Shown piece by piece: positions 12,204-38,164 of a stretch of DNA of 64,000 nt (its first letter is position 1; each line of letters opens with the position of its first letter). The DNA comes from Mesaphorura yosii (lineage: Eukaryota; Arthropoda; Collembola; Poduromorpha; Tullbergiidae): NCBI GenBank assembly GCA_009869945.1, contig WIXG01000027.1, positions 124,001-188,000 of the forward strand, written 5' to 3'. The notes beneath the pieces are model-generated. The model saw only the letters and a list, made by a program, of their open reading frames with translations. It made no database searches and was not told the DNA's origin. Position numbers and translations under genes: made by a program.

Positions 12204-12643
12204 ATGAACAAATTTGTAAGAACACCTGCGTAATTACATGGGTGCTGGACAATTTCCGAATTTGCGTTTTGTCTTTCAGCTTGCAGTTTTGTTGTTGGTC
12301 CTTGTCGGCCTTGCCTGCTTTGCAGCAGCGGAGGAAGAAAACTTCCTGACAAGAGTCAAGAGGGGTTACGGACACGGCGGTGGTAAACTTCTTACATGAG
12401 AATATTTTAGCCATTCTTTCAAGAGTCAAGTTCATATCTCTAACTTACTCATTTGTAGGCGGTGGTGGCGGAGGACATGGACACGGCCCTGGCAAGGGAG
12501 GCGGCGCGGCAGGACCAGTTTATTTCTGTGGCTACGTCGGCAAATCAGAAGGTAACTTGATCGGATGGGTGCATTCTCTAGTCTTGCCTGTCGTATTAAA
12601 CATTTTACCTCCTGCAATAGGGTACGGAGGATACGGTCGTTAA
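12204..12643 (+). CDS. Secreted glycine-rich peptide precursor
   Basis: Four small exons (12204-12215, 12280-12382, 12459-12551, 12621-12643) encode 76 residues. Seen: a classic signal peptide (residues 1-21, ending AAA), a short acidic spacer EEENFLT, then RVKR at 29-32, which matches the furin consensus R-x-K/R-R. The 44-residue product starts GYGHGGG and is rich in Gly, His and Tyr, with a single Cys in YFCGYV. It ends YGGYGR, where Gly75-Arg76 could serve as an amidation signal after trimming of the basic residue. Glycine/tyrosine-rich secreted peptides in arthropods and nematodes are often antimicrobial or cuticular; nematode YGGY-amide peptides are a functional parallel. I do not recognise a named family. 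TATA box upstream, poly(A) signals downstream. Confidence 0.8.
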
Positions 12644-12708
12644 GTACACTCTGGGCACGTCAGCAGACCGGATATCCTTACAAACTAAGTTCCAATTTGT
12701 TAAATACG

Positions 12709-12714
12709 AATAAA
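12709..12714 (+). terminator. Poly(A) signal of the glycine-rich peptide gene
   Basis: AATAAA 66 bp after the stop codon; a second copy follows at 12724-12729. Confidence 0.65.
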
Positions 12715-15700
12715 CTATGCTGTAATAAACTACAACCCAGCTTCGTTCTTCAACTCTACGTGCAAATTTTAGTGTCGCCGATTTGTTAAGGCATTCACGA
12801 CATCAGACATGCGACAGGAAGGAAAAGAAGAAAGAACTTTTTTTTCGATTTTACTCTAATTTCTATTTCAAGGAGTTAAAAATAGTTCACGTTTCAGCTT
12901 TCTACAGGTTCAGTCGTTCAAAAAAATGGAAACAAAACGTTCGTTTAACTGGTTTCAGTTCTCAATTACGAATATCAATGATGGCATAAAAATCCCTCGA
13001 ATCGATGGAAATTAGAGATTGACAGGCTAGCACTTGCAAAATCAGAAGACTCTAACGTGTAAATTCTTAAAACAGCATGAATCAGAGCCGAATTAGAGCT
13101 GTTAACGCTTCCACCTAAAAAATTAACGCACATACGCACGCGAAATGTTAGTTCGTCAAATGACATCAGCAATGATATAAATTACAATACTGGTGAGTCA
13201 GCTCGTACCAGGAAAATGTGCAATCTGCCTAAATAGAAACATAGTTTGCAAAAATATTAGAACGAAGGTTAAGACTGCGTGCATAATGAGACAGGGCGAC
13301 AAAAGTCAAGACTCTGCGACTGTAACCACAAGTCGTGATATTTACAAGTCTGCATTTTCCACAACAAGCTTCAAGACTGAATTCACTGAAACTTCATTGT
13401 AGAAACTTTTCATTGTTCACTTCATCGAAATATTTTTTATGGCTTTCGAGTTTCTGTATCCTTGTTTTTCTTGTGTTTTTTTCTACCTTTTCGTGCACAA
13501 GAGAATTATAAATTGAGTGAATGTGAGTTGAATTAAGAGATCTTTCCTTCATTATACAAAATGACTCGCTGAGTGGCTGGTCATCTTGTCATCTTAATTT
13601 GTCGCGAACTGCCGTCTTGGCAAGATCCTCTGCCTAACCTTGAAATAAGAATTAAGCAAGCACATCTGTCATGAAATAAATCAGCGACGTAACGTGTTAA
13701 TTGTTATTTGGGCTTGGACTTCAGTTTTGATTCATCTGTTGCGGCCGTTTGCATTCCTCGATTGCAATTAAGTTGGGGTGCCCGTCAAGTGTTCACGATC
13801 CAGATATTACTCTGTTGTTCCAGTTTGCCTATTGTCACAAAATACTGCAAGAACGTCCACTTTGGTCACATGGACGACTTAAGTAAGTTCAATTCTTGAT
13901 TCATGGGGTGCTTGATCTCAACCGAAGTCGCCCTTCTGTAATCTGAATTCCTCCTTTGAACTCTGACCCTCTTCAGCATAAATCAATAAAAAGGTTCAGG
14001 AATGCGTTTAGATAAGCCATCTTCACCCAACTTCTCATTTCGACTGGCTTACGCGCAAGAAAGTTCTTACAAAATATTTAGATTTTATGTGCATTTGCAC
14101 TGCTTTTCTGATTCCTCGGTTGGCATTTTTGGCATCGTCTGATTTTCATCATTTAAGATTCACCTCCTTCTACTAGTCTAGTCCCGAGTAATGTCTCAAT
14201 TGCTGTGCTAGTGCACATAAATATGTTTGAGCATGGACTTCGAGAGCCCCGACGAAGAGACGCACACGGGAAACGATCATTATGTGCAAGGCGAGACCAT
14301 GTGCATGAATGCAAAAATTTTCGTATATAGTTACTAATGACACAGAAATCATAGCAATTGATTTATGCTCCAATTATGGAGATTGTTATCTTTGCAACGA
14401 GTTCATAATTTATCCAGTGCAGCGCAGTGCACCGCAGTACGTAAATTAAATTATAAGCGCATTCCGATTAAGATGCCAGACTCACTCAAGAGCGTTTCAT
14501 TCTGACTCTGGCTTATAAATTGATTCAGATTCATGGTGTGGCGACTGTTGCTGTCACGATGATTGACTGCGACTGTGACAGATAATAGCATTTCCTGTGT
14601 TCCAGCAAACTAGCAAGAGCAAAAATGAGCCGACCCGTGCTCGACAGTGCGTAATGTTAGCAAAGCAAACCCAAACGGTTCAAGTATCAGACCCAAGTAA
14701 GCGTGGGACTGATGACACATATGTTCCTCTGCACTAAAACCGTTAAAAGAAAGAGGCTTATCAGTCATTCGTCTCGTCGTGGGTTTAGGCGTGAAAGGGG
14801 AAGCGCAGTGCGTGCATGTCCACAAAGTCCATTCATGTCCAGTTCATTCAAAGTTTAATTCATGTGCGAAAAGTGAAAATGTAGGTCTCAAATTAATAGA
14901 TGCGATCTGAAAGAGTGTTTGAATGCGGTTTGGATATTGGTCCATACCGGGTTGCTGGGTTGTGGAGAACTGAGATGAGAACATATGGCAAGCTTCAAAT
15001 CTGTAGACCAGATTTCGCTTCAAATTTGCTAGGCAAATCATTCGCAAGTTATCGCCGGCTTTGACTTTTGGCGTGCATTAAATATCGTAAGGCTGTGAAT
15101 TGTGACGTGCTTTTAACAGCAACGGGACCAAATTGCGTTAAAACTATTTCAGCTTATTCGAAAGCATGTGTTGCGTACGTAATCTTCCTATTTGAATCAG
15201 TGATTCGGTTGCGTATCCGCATCATGTTTCTTAAGTTCCATCCTGCTGATGAATCGAAGATATAAAATAGGTTATAAAAACATTTCAGCGCTGTAGAATG
15301 TAATCTGCAAGGTTTTCTTCAGAATAAATATACAAATTTAATTAAAATCATAGCGCTTCTCAGAGCAAATTGCACGTAGCTCGAATACATCTGAACAAGT
15401 TTATAAATAGACGCGGCCCGAGATTTCGTTGGTGATTGTCTAGCACAATTCGTAGTGCATTTGAGCCAAGAAAGAGACGAACCAAGACTCGTCCGTCAAA
15501 TTTACGACCCAACATTTGTCATGTATAACGTCCGTCTAGATCTTTGCCTCTGTAGTGACTTTTGTCAGGACTTTCCCACTTTAGCTGTGAAATTGAGTCA
15601 AGGCAGTGGGCAGAGTGTATTTAAGGCAGGGGGCAAGCCTAGCCTGAAGAACACGTTCTGTCCTTTGCATGATCGATAACCCTGAATATTGTAAAGTTTG

Positions 15701-16825
15701 CTGTTAATGGCTGAAATAATAATAAAATGAGAAATCAACGGATGTACACGTCAAATAAATTGCAGGAGTCAAGTATGGCACTCCCGTTATGTCTGTGTGG
15801 GGGAGATGATTTGACGATCTCGTCTTCTGAAACGAGTGTTCACGGTTTTAAAGGACTTCAACTCAGAACTGGGAGCGACTTATGCGCATACCAGTGTGTT
15901 CGGCCTAACTTGCTGAACTGAACTCCGGTTTTAATGAGTTTGGGTCGCGTCTGTCTTCGTCTCCTCCTCAGCCTCCGATCACAGAATCTCTGCAGCGAAG
16001 GCGAACTCCTCGAATTCATTCAATTTGTAAATGTTTGCATTCTTTACAGGAAAGTGTACATTATTATAATATGATGTAACATTGTACACATAAATTCTAT
16101 TTCCTATACCAACATTATTTTTGGTCTTTGGGATTCCTCTCCGGCCGCCTCTTCGCGTCGTGCTAGTCACCGTCGTGCCTCGTTGTTTGGGTCGTGTCGT
16201 GGCATAGTTTCTTCGGAGTCGCAAGGACTCGTTTTGGACGCAGTTTGTGTACATTTCGCCCATTCTTTTTCGAGCCGGCTTCATGCCAAGGAGGGAAACA
16301 GAATTAAGAGCAGCTCCATGAGACTTTTTCCTATAAAACCGAGATATTACAAGTTGAAATAAAAACCCAACATTTCACGATTTTCATTTCATTTTATTTT
16401 TGGGCTCTGCATTTCCCTCGCAATAATAATAAATATGCTGGTTACACACAGCCGAGTCGTTTAAGGCTCGTATCCGTCGATTGCACTTGCGTAGGGCAAC
16501 GTTAATATACACATTTGGATACTAATTAAACAGTTGGAGGTTCATTCGGTGGTGTGCTGTCTTTTCTCAAGTAGTCTCTTCGAGTAAACTCATAAAATTC
16601 ACATAAACTCCACTCAAATCGTCGTTGCGCCGCTGGAACGTTCATTTGTGCTCTTCACTCCTCGATGAGGGCGTGTGTCTTACTGACTCCCCGTCTGTCA
16701 ACTCATATCCACAAAAATTCACGTCGCTAAGCGAAAGTGCGTGACCAAAGGAACACCACAAGTGTCATCCAGTCTCCCCGCTTTCACTGTCCACGTGTTC
16801 TCGTTCCTGATTAATTGAGTCCACT

Positions 16826-16910
16826 ATGGACCGTACAATGTACGGGAAGGTTGAGCCGGGCTCGTACCAGCCGTACCGTTGCACCAGGAAACAAGTCCCT
16901 TCCCCGGGAT
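16826..16910 (+). CDS. Candidate alternative first coding exon of paxillin
   Basis: An ATG opens an 85-bp frame (MDRTMYGKVEPG...VPSPG) ending at a consensus donor GTAAGT. Its phase (1) matches the acceptor of paxillin exon 2 at 28368, giving ...VPSPGYALLADLQ. The join would lose the Asp of LD1, which weakens the case, but the donor is much stronger than that of the other candidate first exon at 25912. It would make a first intron of 11.5 kb. Phase agreement alone has a one in three chance. Confidence 0.4.
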
Positions 16911-19900
16911 GTAAGTCACTCGTTTCTCTTTCTTGTTCAGAATTAGCAAGCAGTTTGACAGAAACACGCATAATTTTTGAGGAAGATTGTAGATTGAAGA
17001 TATCAGTTGTCAACACCTTATTACATCACTAAATACCATCAACGCCATCGTTAGAGATCACACCCTTTGAATTCCCATACTAGCGTAGTGCAAAGGGCAA
17101 GGTACGGGTTGTTTCATCAAAATATGTCAACAATTCACGCTCATTCATGCCAGCCAGAGACAGACCAAGTTCAGGTGCGCCAGACGTTGCATGTAAAACA
17201 CAAAACAAACATTCAGTCAGATTAATTTGGAGTTCACGCACGTGGTTGATGATGGGAATAGGAAGTTGATGAATGCTCCAACTCGGAAAGGAAATTATTA
17301 AGTGCCTGTCGTGTTTTCACTTGAGAATTCACCTGTCATGAAGCCCGTGAGCGTGTGTTGACTTTAGGGAATTGTCTTCAGCACGGTACGCATGACGGCA
17401 GTCGGTGCCAGTCTCATTAATAACACTCTGTCCATCAGTTCACGACGGCAGAACTTTCACTTTGGCAGCTTTGACTGAAGTAAAGAAAGCACTCAAGCAA
17501 TATGTTGTGTGGTACACCCGTTTTCCATTTCCGTCTCGTCTCACCGCGAAGATGAGGAAGCAGGCTTGCAATTAACAGGTGATGGGTGTGAGCGTGAAAA
17601 AGAGTGTGAAATTGCGATTTCATGTCTTAAACTCACACTCAGCGGGCGGGCTGTGATAAACATGAAGAGTTTACAACCGTATCGCACTAAAAATTAAGAG
17701 GCATAGTGTTCATATCTATTTCGAAAGTTCACTCATTCATTTCCTCATTTTATGTTCTTCGAAGTGTCGTTCTAACAAAGGACGCTAATCTTGAATTACT
17801 CAAGTGGTGGCCGCATTTCGCACTCCGCACTACCCTATTTGAAATTTCATAATTCAAAGGCCTTCTATTTGTCATTCGTCAGGTATTTTGCACAAATATT
17901 CTGTTGTGTCTTGCGAAATGAATGACAATGAAACGAACACAACAAGAATTCAATGACCCATGCCCGTTTGAATTCCTCTGTTTGTTCGTTTGCCTCTCGT
18001 GATATAATGCCCAAATAAAGTAATTTTTTGAAAATACTCGAAAACCATAAAAAGTTCTAGTTCTCTAAGCTATTAATTTTGTGTTCGAATTGACAGACAT
18101 CATAGCGTGCTCTTGTTAACCACAACTCAATATTTTACGATGACGGCATAATTGCATCCTTTGATCCCATGACAAATGCCGCTCAGTGGTGCTTAGTGTT
18201 GTCTCTTGTAATTATAATTACATGGAATCAGAACAGGTTTCATGTCAGATGAATAGGCGGACAGACGGAGATTGAGCCTCAGAAAAATATACTTGACGGA
18301 CAATCACATTAACCCGTTCGAGTTGACTCGAAATTGCGTGACCGTAGAAAAGGAAATTATGAGAAATGAGTTTAGTCGTACAACCCAGTGCTTTGCAGTG
18401 CAGAGTGCACACCCTGTCTTACTCACCTCGTCCGAAATTAAGTCGAACCGTGACACATTACACATGCCCAATTTTGGTAGCAGGCTGAAATAATAGATTA
18501 TAAGTGGTTGGCCGAAGCCATCAACTTTCCACCGTAGTATGGTGATTACGCTGCATTGCATTCGCATTTTGTCGATGGTGACCTCGCATCAAAACACTGG
18601 CACTAATGATGACGGTGAGCGTGTCATGCAGTTCAGCACAGCATCTACGAAATTTCACTCAACAATATGTACTCTCAATTTGGTTGACCGCCTGTGCATC
18701 AGAGTGTAGGCATTGTTGCTTGTGAAGAGCGCACGCATCTCGGCTCGGGACTCGTTCAAAGAGTACGATGAACCAAACGCCAGTTTTATTATCGTGTACG
18801 ACGGAAAAGCCAACTTAAAATTGCGTGGGTTGTTCCCAATTAGTACACAATGACTCGACAGTACGAATCTGGATCTTGTCGGCCTACTGCCTACTGACTT
18901 GACTTGCCTCATATTCAGCCGCAGCCATCATGTAGCACAAGTCTCAAGTCGGCCGATTGTAATCTCGCATCTCACCCATTGTATTCAAATAATGTGTGTA
19001 TTGTTGATTTATGATGAATTGTCACTCGCTAAACTGCTAACTCGAGTAAGGAGGAACGAACAGGTGTGTCGAAAAACGTGAAGTTTGCATTCCGGTCGTA
19101 AGTGATCAAAGATGTTTTACGATTCACATAAAACTCTGCCTCTGGAATTTCTTCTTGCGCAAGTCTCTTTAAAGTTCATAATTCATTTAAGTTTACATGC
19201 GAGTTGAATTATCTAATGTTGTTACGAGCAAAGTGTGAATTAAGGTTTGATGAATGTGAACGTTCGCGATATGAAATGAACACATTTATTATCATTTCCA
19301 ATTTTAAAAAATTGTCTTGCAGTGTCGGATGAATTCAAAAACTGCTTCTCACATGGCAGGCTTAAGTGTTGCATGCCAGCCAGGATTTAGGAAGTGTGTA
19401 AGGTTACTGCCGGGCTTCTTAGTCCGTTGAGACCGGCACGATGCCAAGACCATACTCAAAGTCCCAGCAGCAGTCAGCATCAACGTTCGCCATAGCGTAA
19501 TGAATGCGAAATATTTTGATTGTGCTACGCCAAGACATGGCATAGCGTTTGAGCGAACGCACGACACATTAAGAAATGGTTACAAGAATTTCGCTTGAGT
19601 AAAGTGTGCGTAATTTGAGACGCCGAGTTCGGGCACGAGTGACAGGAAGGAAGAACAACTCTTGACGTTGAGGAAGTTTAGCCAGAGCTAATCCACAGCT
19701 TCAAGCTTGTGCTTAAGCTTCAACACAACAGAAAGGAGCGTCGCGTCTAACACCCGGTGCACTGAAATACTGAAATACATGCTGAAAATAATTTTTCGAG
19801 GCCACGGGTTAAGGCCCTCAAGTCTCGTGAATTGTCAGGAATTTAACTGGAGACTCGAACTCCACACTGAATTTATCAAGCCCTGATAGACATTTTACAT

Positions 19901-22900
19901 GGGAAAGATTCGGTATTGGCCATGAAAAGAAATGATATTGTTTTGTCATTTAGTTGTCTTCTTCGTGTCGTCATGCCCATGGTTCTTAAATTCTTCTTCC
20001 GTGACAAACACGAATCACTCGCAACAGCGAAAGGCGTTTTTTTTTATTTAGTAGCGTCGTCAACTTTCTTTGCATTCGGCCAGCAAATAGGAGTGAAGGC
20101 AAAGATTTCCGAGGGGGGATTTCCAGTCCCGATTTTATGAGTTTCTATTTCTGACCTTGCCTTGCATTGACTTTGAGTTAAGTGAGCGCCTTTGAGTGTT
20201 CTGACTATCCTGTCCTACGGGCGCAGGAAGAATAAACCACAATGAGTCGTGGTTCCAGTCTGCTTATTGAGCCATCATGAACGCGACCGAGAGACCAGAC
20301 GTCGCGGGTCTTCTCTTTGATGAACTTGCGAAATGGCACCTCAGGTTCATGAATATTGAAATGAGCTGAAGAAAAAGAGAGGATCCAGAATCCTACTCGA
20401 AGAGGATTCTCTAAATCAGTTTCCTGTCTGCGTTCTCCATAAATGTCTCCTAGTGTTTCAGTCTTTCGGTAGACTAATGATACTTTTAATAGCTCCAAGT
20501 TCGGCATTTCATGTCATTAGTTTCTCCTCTTGTGTCTTCGCTTGAGTTTACGACTGTCAGAGGCCGCACATTTTCGGTTGACTTGATTTTCTTTTTTATC
20601 ACCATTCGTGTTCGCATAATTCACTTGATTTCGTACCAGCTTACGAACTTGAAATAAGACGGTTTGGATTCTCTCAGTTTGGCCAATACAGAGACACTAA
20701 AGTAAAGACACCTTCGAATTCTATTCAGAGGAGTATCATTGTCATTCAGCTACTGCGTTCAGAATATCTTTAATGTGAAAAATGTAGCCGAATTCTCGTT
20801 GTTTTTCTGCCTCATTAATAAAAACCTGAAGGAAACCATATATATTACAATTATTCTTCGTCTCAAGAACAAAGGCCATTACATCGTTACAACAGACTTT
20901 ACCCGGCACCAACGAAAAGCAGACAGAAGAAGAGTAAAGCTGAATTCTTGTAATTGTAATTGTAATACCAAAGACGTGTTTACAAGTACCGAAATAAATC
21001 ACGTCGCGGGACAAGGATCAGTGTTAAAGATTTGAGGCCAAGAGTATAAGTACTGTATTATTAGTGCTCAAATCGTTGTGTTTGCGAGTGTAATGCGTGA
21101 ATCGAAACGCGAGCGAACTTTTATTTTATTGCCGAATTCTGGCATTCTCAAGGATATATGTTTTTCTGGTCCTGACATCTGCTTAATGATGCGTCGTCTA
21201 ACGATTGTTTAATGCGATATGATTTACATGTTGGAGAAATTATTATTTGAAGGCTGACTGGATTATCAGTTAACACCTTGCTGGTCATTAAATTAAAAGA
21301 TGTGTTCATCAAGATGAATCCGCGTCAGCATTGTTGTTGTTGAATTAATGCTTAATGGCCTCCATGTCTATCCGCTTGAAAGCAGATTAAATGACTGATG
21401 GCTCTCTTGTGCCCTGGGTCGGTCTGGGCCTGGCTGCTTGCTTGATTGCATTCGTGTTGCATTATTTACATTCTATCGGCTGCGTGCATTTCATTAGTTT
21501 TGTTGTTTCTGCTGACTGCTGAGTTTTTCGGTTGCTTCATCAACGTATTCTGATTTGAGAATGATAATTTCATTCATTAATTCGGAATGACAGTACCATG
21601 GCAAGGCAGTGCATCAGATACAACAGTGCAGAAATTCTGTTCATGAAATAATAATTACGTTCTGTTTGCAATTCGTACCACACAGCAACAAAACAGCGTT
21701 CACACTTCACACCTTTCATATTTGAAACACAGGCCAAGCCCCACTTGAAATTTGAGCGCTCTTTCCTCGACTTCTACTTGCGGATTCGACTCGATTCGAA
21801 TTGGGTTTGTCATTAAAATTATACAAACAAGCTGCAATTAAGTGACAACGCAAAATTAAAATTGAGCAGCTTGTAGTTCTTTCGCTTGCAATTAAATTGG
21901 TCAGTCTATTTAATTGACTACTGGCGATTCATTTCTTCATCGAAACTCGTATTCACCAATAGCCTCATGAATTGCCTCGTGCTTGTGAGTTATATGATTA
22001 AATTATGGAATGCTGCGGCAGCGCTGACAATAATTTGCGCCATTCAGTCATAACAAAGTACAGACGATCTGCTTGCTTTTGCCATTCTTTTGTTGATTTT
22101 CATACTAAGGCTTCAGTGGCTTGCAGATTCATACGTTTTGGAATTTGGGACAGTTGGTTGCCAGGAATGAAGAGTCATAATAAAGTGTGAATGTTTCTTA
22201 CGACCCGGGCCAGCCTCGATACTGCTAGCATATAGTGCTTGATCAGTCTCTTAAATTTTATGACCTCATAACTCGAGTTTCATCATCTCATTATTCCTGC
22301 TTCTTTTTTATTTGGACAAGTTGGCGCATAAACCAAACTACTTGCTGAGGGTGTTGGAGCTGTGCGTTTCGAGAGTGTGACTGCTACTTGAGTCGCATAC
22401 GATTCTTTTCATATGAGAGGATAGTGAACAGAAGCTGCTGTGAATTTGTGGTTTTATTTATGATGTGTAATTAATTTCGTCGCGCTTTGTTTCTACTCTG
22501 TTCTGAGTAAATGGAAAAATGAAGTTACGATGATGATACGGGCTGATGGTGTGGTGTGGATGTCAACCTTACCTCACTCTAGCAGCAGATTGATTAGGTA
22601 CTATCTTGGCAAGGCAAAGACGGCAGACAAGATGGTTTAACGGCGCATGGAACTCTAGGACTCAACTCAATGTCTTCGGTTTTAGATCTTTTCCACCGCA
22701 GCTACTCTACTTGACTTGTCAAATTAGAGGTGGTGTTACAATCAAGTCCGCTCTCTTTGAGCGAGCTTCGGCTCCACTTCCTGATTTCTGAGATACGTTT
22801 CGCAAAAATGAGGTCCACCAACCTCAGCACTGCGATTTCACGATTAATATTACAGGAGCAATAAAATATGTCTTAGTTTTGTCTTGTAGGATATTGCAAA

Positions 22901-24179
22901 TTTACCCTGTAAAATTACTGAGTGCAGATGTTCGACACGCGTGACTGCGAAAAGGCAATACGCACAAGAAAGCTCAGACAGTTCCTCGAACGATGAAATA
23001 GCAAATGTGCGACATGGCTTCTTAAGACAAAGAAGGTCGTAAAACTCATTCACTCGCTCATAACACACAATTTGCGTGTCTTGTACCGAGAATTTCAATA
23101 AAAATATTTTTCTCGAGAAGCCGATTTTCAATTTCATCTCTACTCGGACTGCGTAAGACCATAATTTCGTATTAGCAGTTAATATTTATCGAGTCTCTGC
23201 GAAACTCTTCGCATTTTGCCATGCCGTGGCTTTAAGAATTGAGCTCGAGTCTATATTTAGATTGTGGGTGTTTCTCCCGTGCTCACGTTGCAGTTAACGT
23301 ACCAGAACTAAATTCAAACTCGCATGTTTTCCTGCCCATGATCAGAACCAGGATGAAAATGTAATTGTGTATTGTATTCCGTGTTCCTTCATCGGCTTAT
23401 TTGCTAACTAGGCTCGTCTTGACTTTTACGAGGATTTTCAGTCTGAAGTTTCCTCATCGTGTTCGGAGTTTGTATGACAAACTGCTGCATCAGGAAGTGG
23501 AATACTTGTGTACTTTGGCATGATGATTGAGATGAATATCTCTTGGCCAACTTCTTTGACTTATGCATTGACACGATATTCCAAGACAGACATCGACTTC
23601 CTTACTGTTCCTTCGCTGTGTCGTGATTAATGTTGCGTGCCGTACAGGTAAACAGGAAAACCCGTACTAATGGACGATTTGTAGCACGCGTATTCCTCTG
23701 GTGCGCCTCGGAATGAGAACGCACGATCTAAATGAATATGAAATACTTACGCACATTGTGGTCTTTTTGCCATCTCAACGTCAAGATTAATGATGAGGCG
23801 AGTGCTCCTATAAATATTTTTATGTGGAGCTTTCGCAAGCCTTTTCAGAGACAATGCGAAGAAAAGAAGATACGATGGCGCATTAGCTTTATTCGTACTT
23901 TTTACTTGCTGCTGGAAACTGGAAAGGTCAGACTCCAAATCGATCCAGTGGTTTTGGAATGCGTACGCCACTGCACTGCCAACATGTCAACGAGCATAAT
24001 TAACATTTACGAAATGGCTCGATGTGCTGGTGAGACCGTTCTTTCTTCTCTCGCATTTGTACACTGCGAGCAGGAAATCTATCCCATAAAAGTACACGGA
24101 ACAAAAGACACAGCTGATTTGCAAATCTAATTTAAGTCGAGCCCGAAGTACGTTTCATTGCGACTCACTATTGCATTTA

Positions 24180-24249
24180 TTGGCGGCCATAAACCTGATC
24201 TTGCATAATGTTATGCAATAATTTATAGAATTGTTTATCTTGCCGCCAA
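24180..24249. repeat. Nested inverted repeat, about 70 bp
   Basis: Outer arms TTGGCGGC (24180-24187) and GCCGCCAA (24242-24249) are perfect complements, and pairing continues through ATAAAC/GTTTAT. Inside lies TTGCATAA-TG-TTATGCAA (24201-24218). It could form a hairpin in RNA or be a cluster of palindromic protein sites. It does not resemble a miRNA I know. Confidence 0.5.
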
Positions 24250-25911
24250 GCACCTGCGACCTGATGATACGCTAACGCAATCAGAGTTCAGTTCTGTTTA
24301 CGCTTGCGGAGCCTGGTGAACTAGAAATCCATCTTCACATATTTTTAGCAGCCAAGTGCTTACGTCCCTGCCTGTTTGACTAATGGCTCGTTATACCTCG
24401 ACCTTGGCCGAGTATTAGCACCGAGTGCGATAAAGAATTTCAGCAGTGCAGTGCGGTGAGAGTGAAACCGATGATATAATTGTCCATTAAGAGAGCAAGA
24501 GCAGCATGGCCAATAGCAACGGTACATTTACATTCGCGATCTATCACGGAATTGGTTTCAATTCCGACCACAACACCGCATTACCATCACGCCGCATTGC
24601 CTTGTCAGTGCAGTTGGCAGTGAGCTGCTCCAGAACCCTTTTACTCCGCTACTTGAATTGACAGTGGCGGCTATTGCTTTAGCAGCCAGTGACTGCAGCT
24701 TAATTAGATAATGGACGCTCGTACATTAACGGCAGTACCTCGTTCGGCAGCAATGCCCGTCAGCACAGTAGCTCAACTCGGACCTCGTTCGTTTGTTATG
24801 TACAAGATAGTTCCATGAAGTGAAAGATTTTTGCAATGTGTTATTTTTACACATGTACACCGAACCAACCTGCCATGTACATAGTTCATCATTCTTATCC
24901 AGGCCAACCATGAGCAGCGTGCTGAATAAGATTTGATAAACACCAGTCCACAACGCTGAATGTCTAACCTTGTACGATAATAATCGTTTAGACAAATATT
25001 TGCTTCAAATTTACCAGCTCTCGTGGTAATTTACAAGCTCAGTGCAAAAAATCAGCGTAAGATCAACAGAATGATAATTACGCTGTAATTGCGGATTTCG
25101 AACCACGAGAGAAGAGAATGAAGAAACTCAGGGAGAACCCTCGCCCGTCCCGTGTGCCGTACCTTGTGCAGAGTGAATGTAAATATAGCACACAAGAACC
25201 GTGCAAAGTGTTCAGCTCATCGAAGCAGAGCCCCGCGAGTCGCTGTTGAGTGGTTGAGATTACACGCGATAATTTTACGATTTTTGCCATAAACCAAAGT
25301 AAAAGCTGACTTGACAAACCGGGCGCAGATTTGCGTTTTAACGTGCGTAAGTTGAGCACCATCAGTTTTCGTGTCGTCCTTAAAAAGCGAGTGCAATATT
25401 TCGAAGGTAGTCTTCAACTTCCGTTGTTCTTTCTCTCAACTCGTCATCAGCGGATCTTCTCAATAGCTCAGTCGAACGTTCAGAATCCCGAGCCCGCATT
25501 TTCTGCGCGCACATGACTCGTGTACACATTTTTGGCCCATCTTCAAGCGCACAACTGTATTTGTTTCCCCTGTCGGTGTTTATTTGAGCGAACAAATGAT
25601 ATTGTCAAAGATGAACCCCTTTTGACAAGCTGAACCAAACCAAACCTGCTCGATCCAGCAGGACGACTCCATTGTGAAGTGTGACTTGAGGTCGCGACAC
25701 CTTTTTGCACAAAGTGTCAGATTATTTGTTACAGTCACAAGATAGTGTCGGGTTCATTGTTAGCGAGAGTGCAAGCTGAGTGTATTTATTGGTTGACTTA
25801 TTTGGAAAGTGCATTGCCAAGAACTTCTGCTGGGATTTGTCACCGACGTGCCTGCCTTCTTGAGGTTTCAGTTCAGAGTGAATCTGAAGTGACAGACCAG
25901 TGGCCTCAACA

Positions 25912-38164
<12,253 letters not shown>

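Larger units (their letters stand above)
12644..25911. other. Gene-poor region upstream of paxillin (13 kb)
   Basis: No conserved protein can be read on either strand. Most open frames are under 100 codons, up to about 130, and look like chance. A TATAAATA at 15402-15409 and an ATG-to-donor exon at 16826-16910 (listed separately) suggest that part or all of this is 5' intron of paxillin. The stretch 21.2-21.9 kb is dense in ATTA/TAAT cores, and a nested inverted repeat lies at 24180-24249. The size of the gap and these clusters fit a regulatory region, but that is inference. Confidence 0.5.

Noticed and set aside
15402-15409. TATAAATA as a paxillin promoter
   Set aside because: No initiator word at the right distance and no confirmed exon nearby; kept only as a note.
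15979-16284. 101-codon basic open frame on the minus strand
   Set aside because: Arg/Thr-rich but low complexity, with no splice partners or similarity; probably chance.
23670-23684. ATG GAC GAT TTG, identical in meaning to the MDDL start of vertebrate paxillin
   Set aside because: It is followed at once by TAG and has no donor in the phase needed to join exon 2, so the four-codon match is treated as chance.
23732-24130. 132-codon open frame in the paxillin upstream region
   Set aside because: No recognisable domain and a competing open frame on the other strand; looks random.
24506-24521. ATGGCCAATAGCAACG with a GTACAT donor, in phase with paxillin exon 2
   Set aside because: A 16-nt exon with a weak donor; it gives SNDALLADL, which lacks the Leu-Asp of LD1, unlike the 25912 exon. 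Phase agreement alone is not enough.
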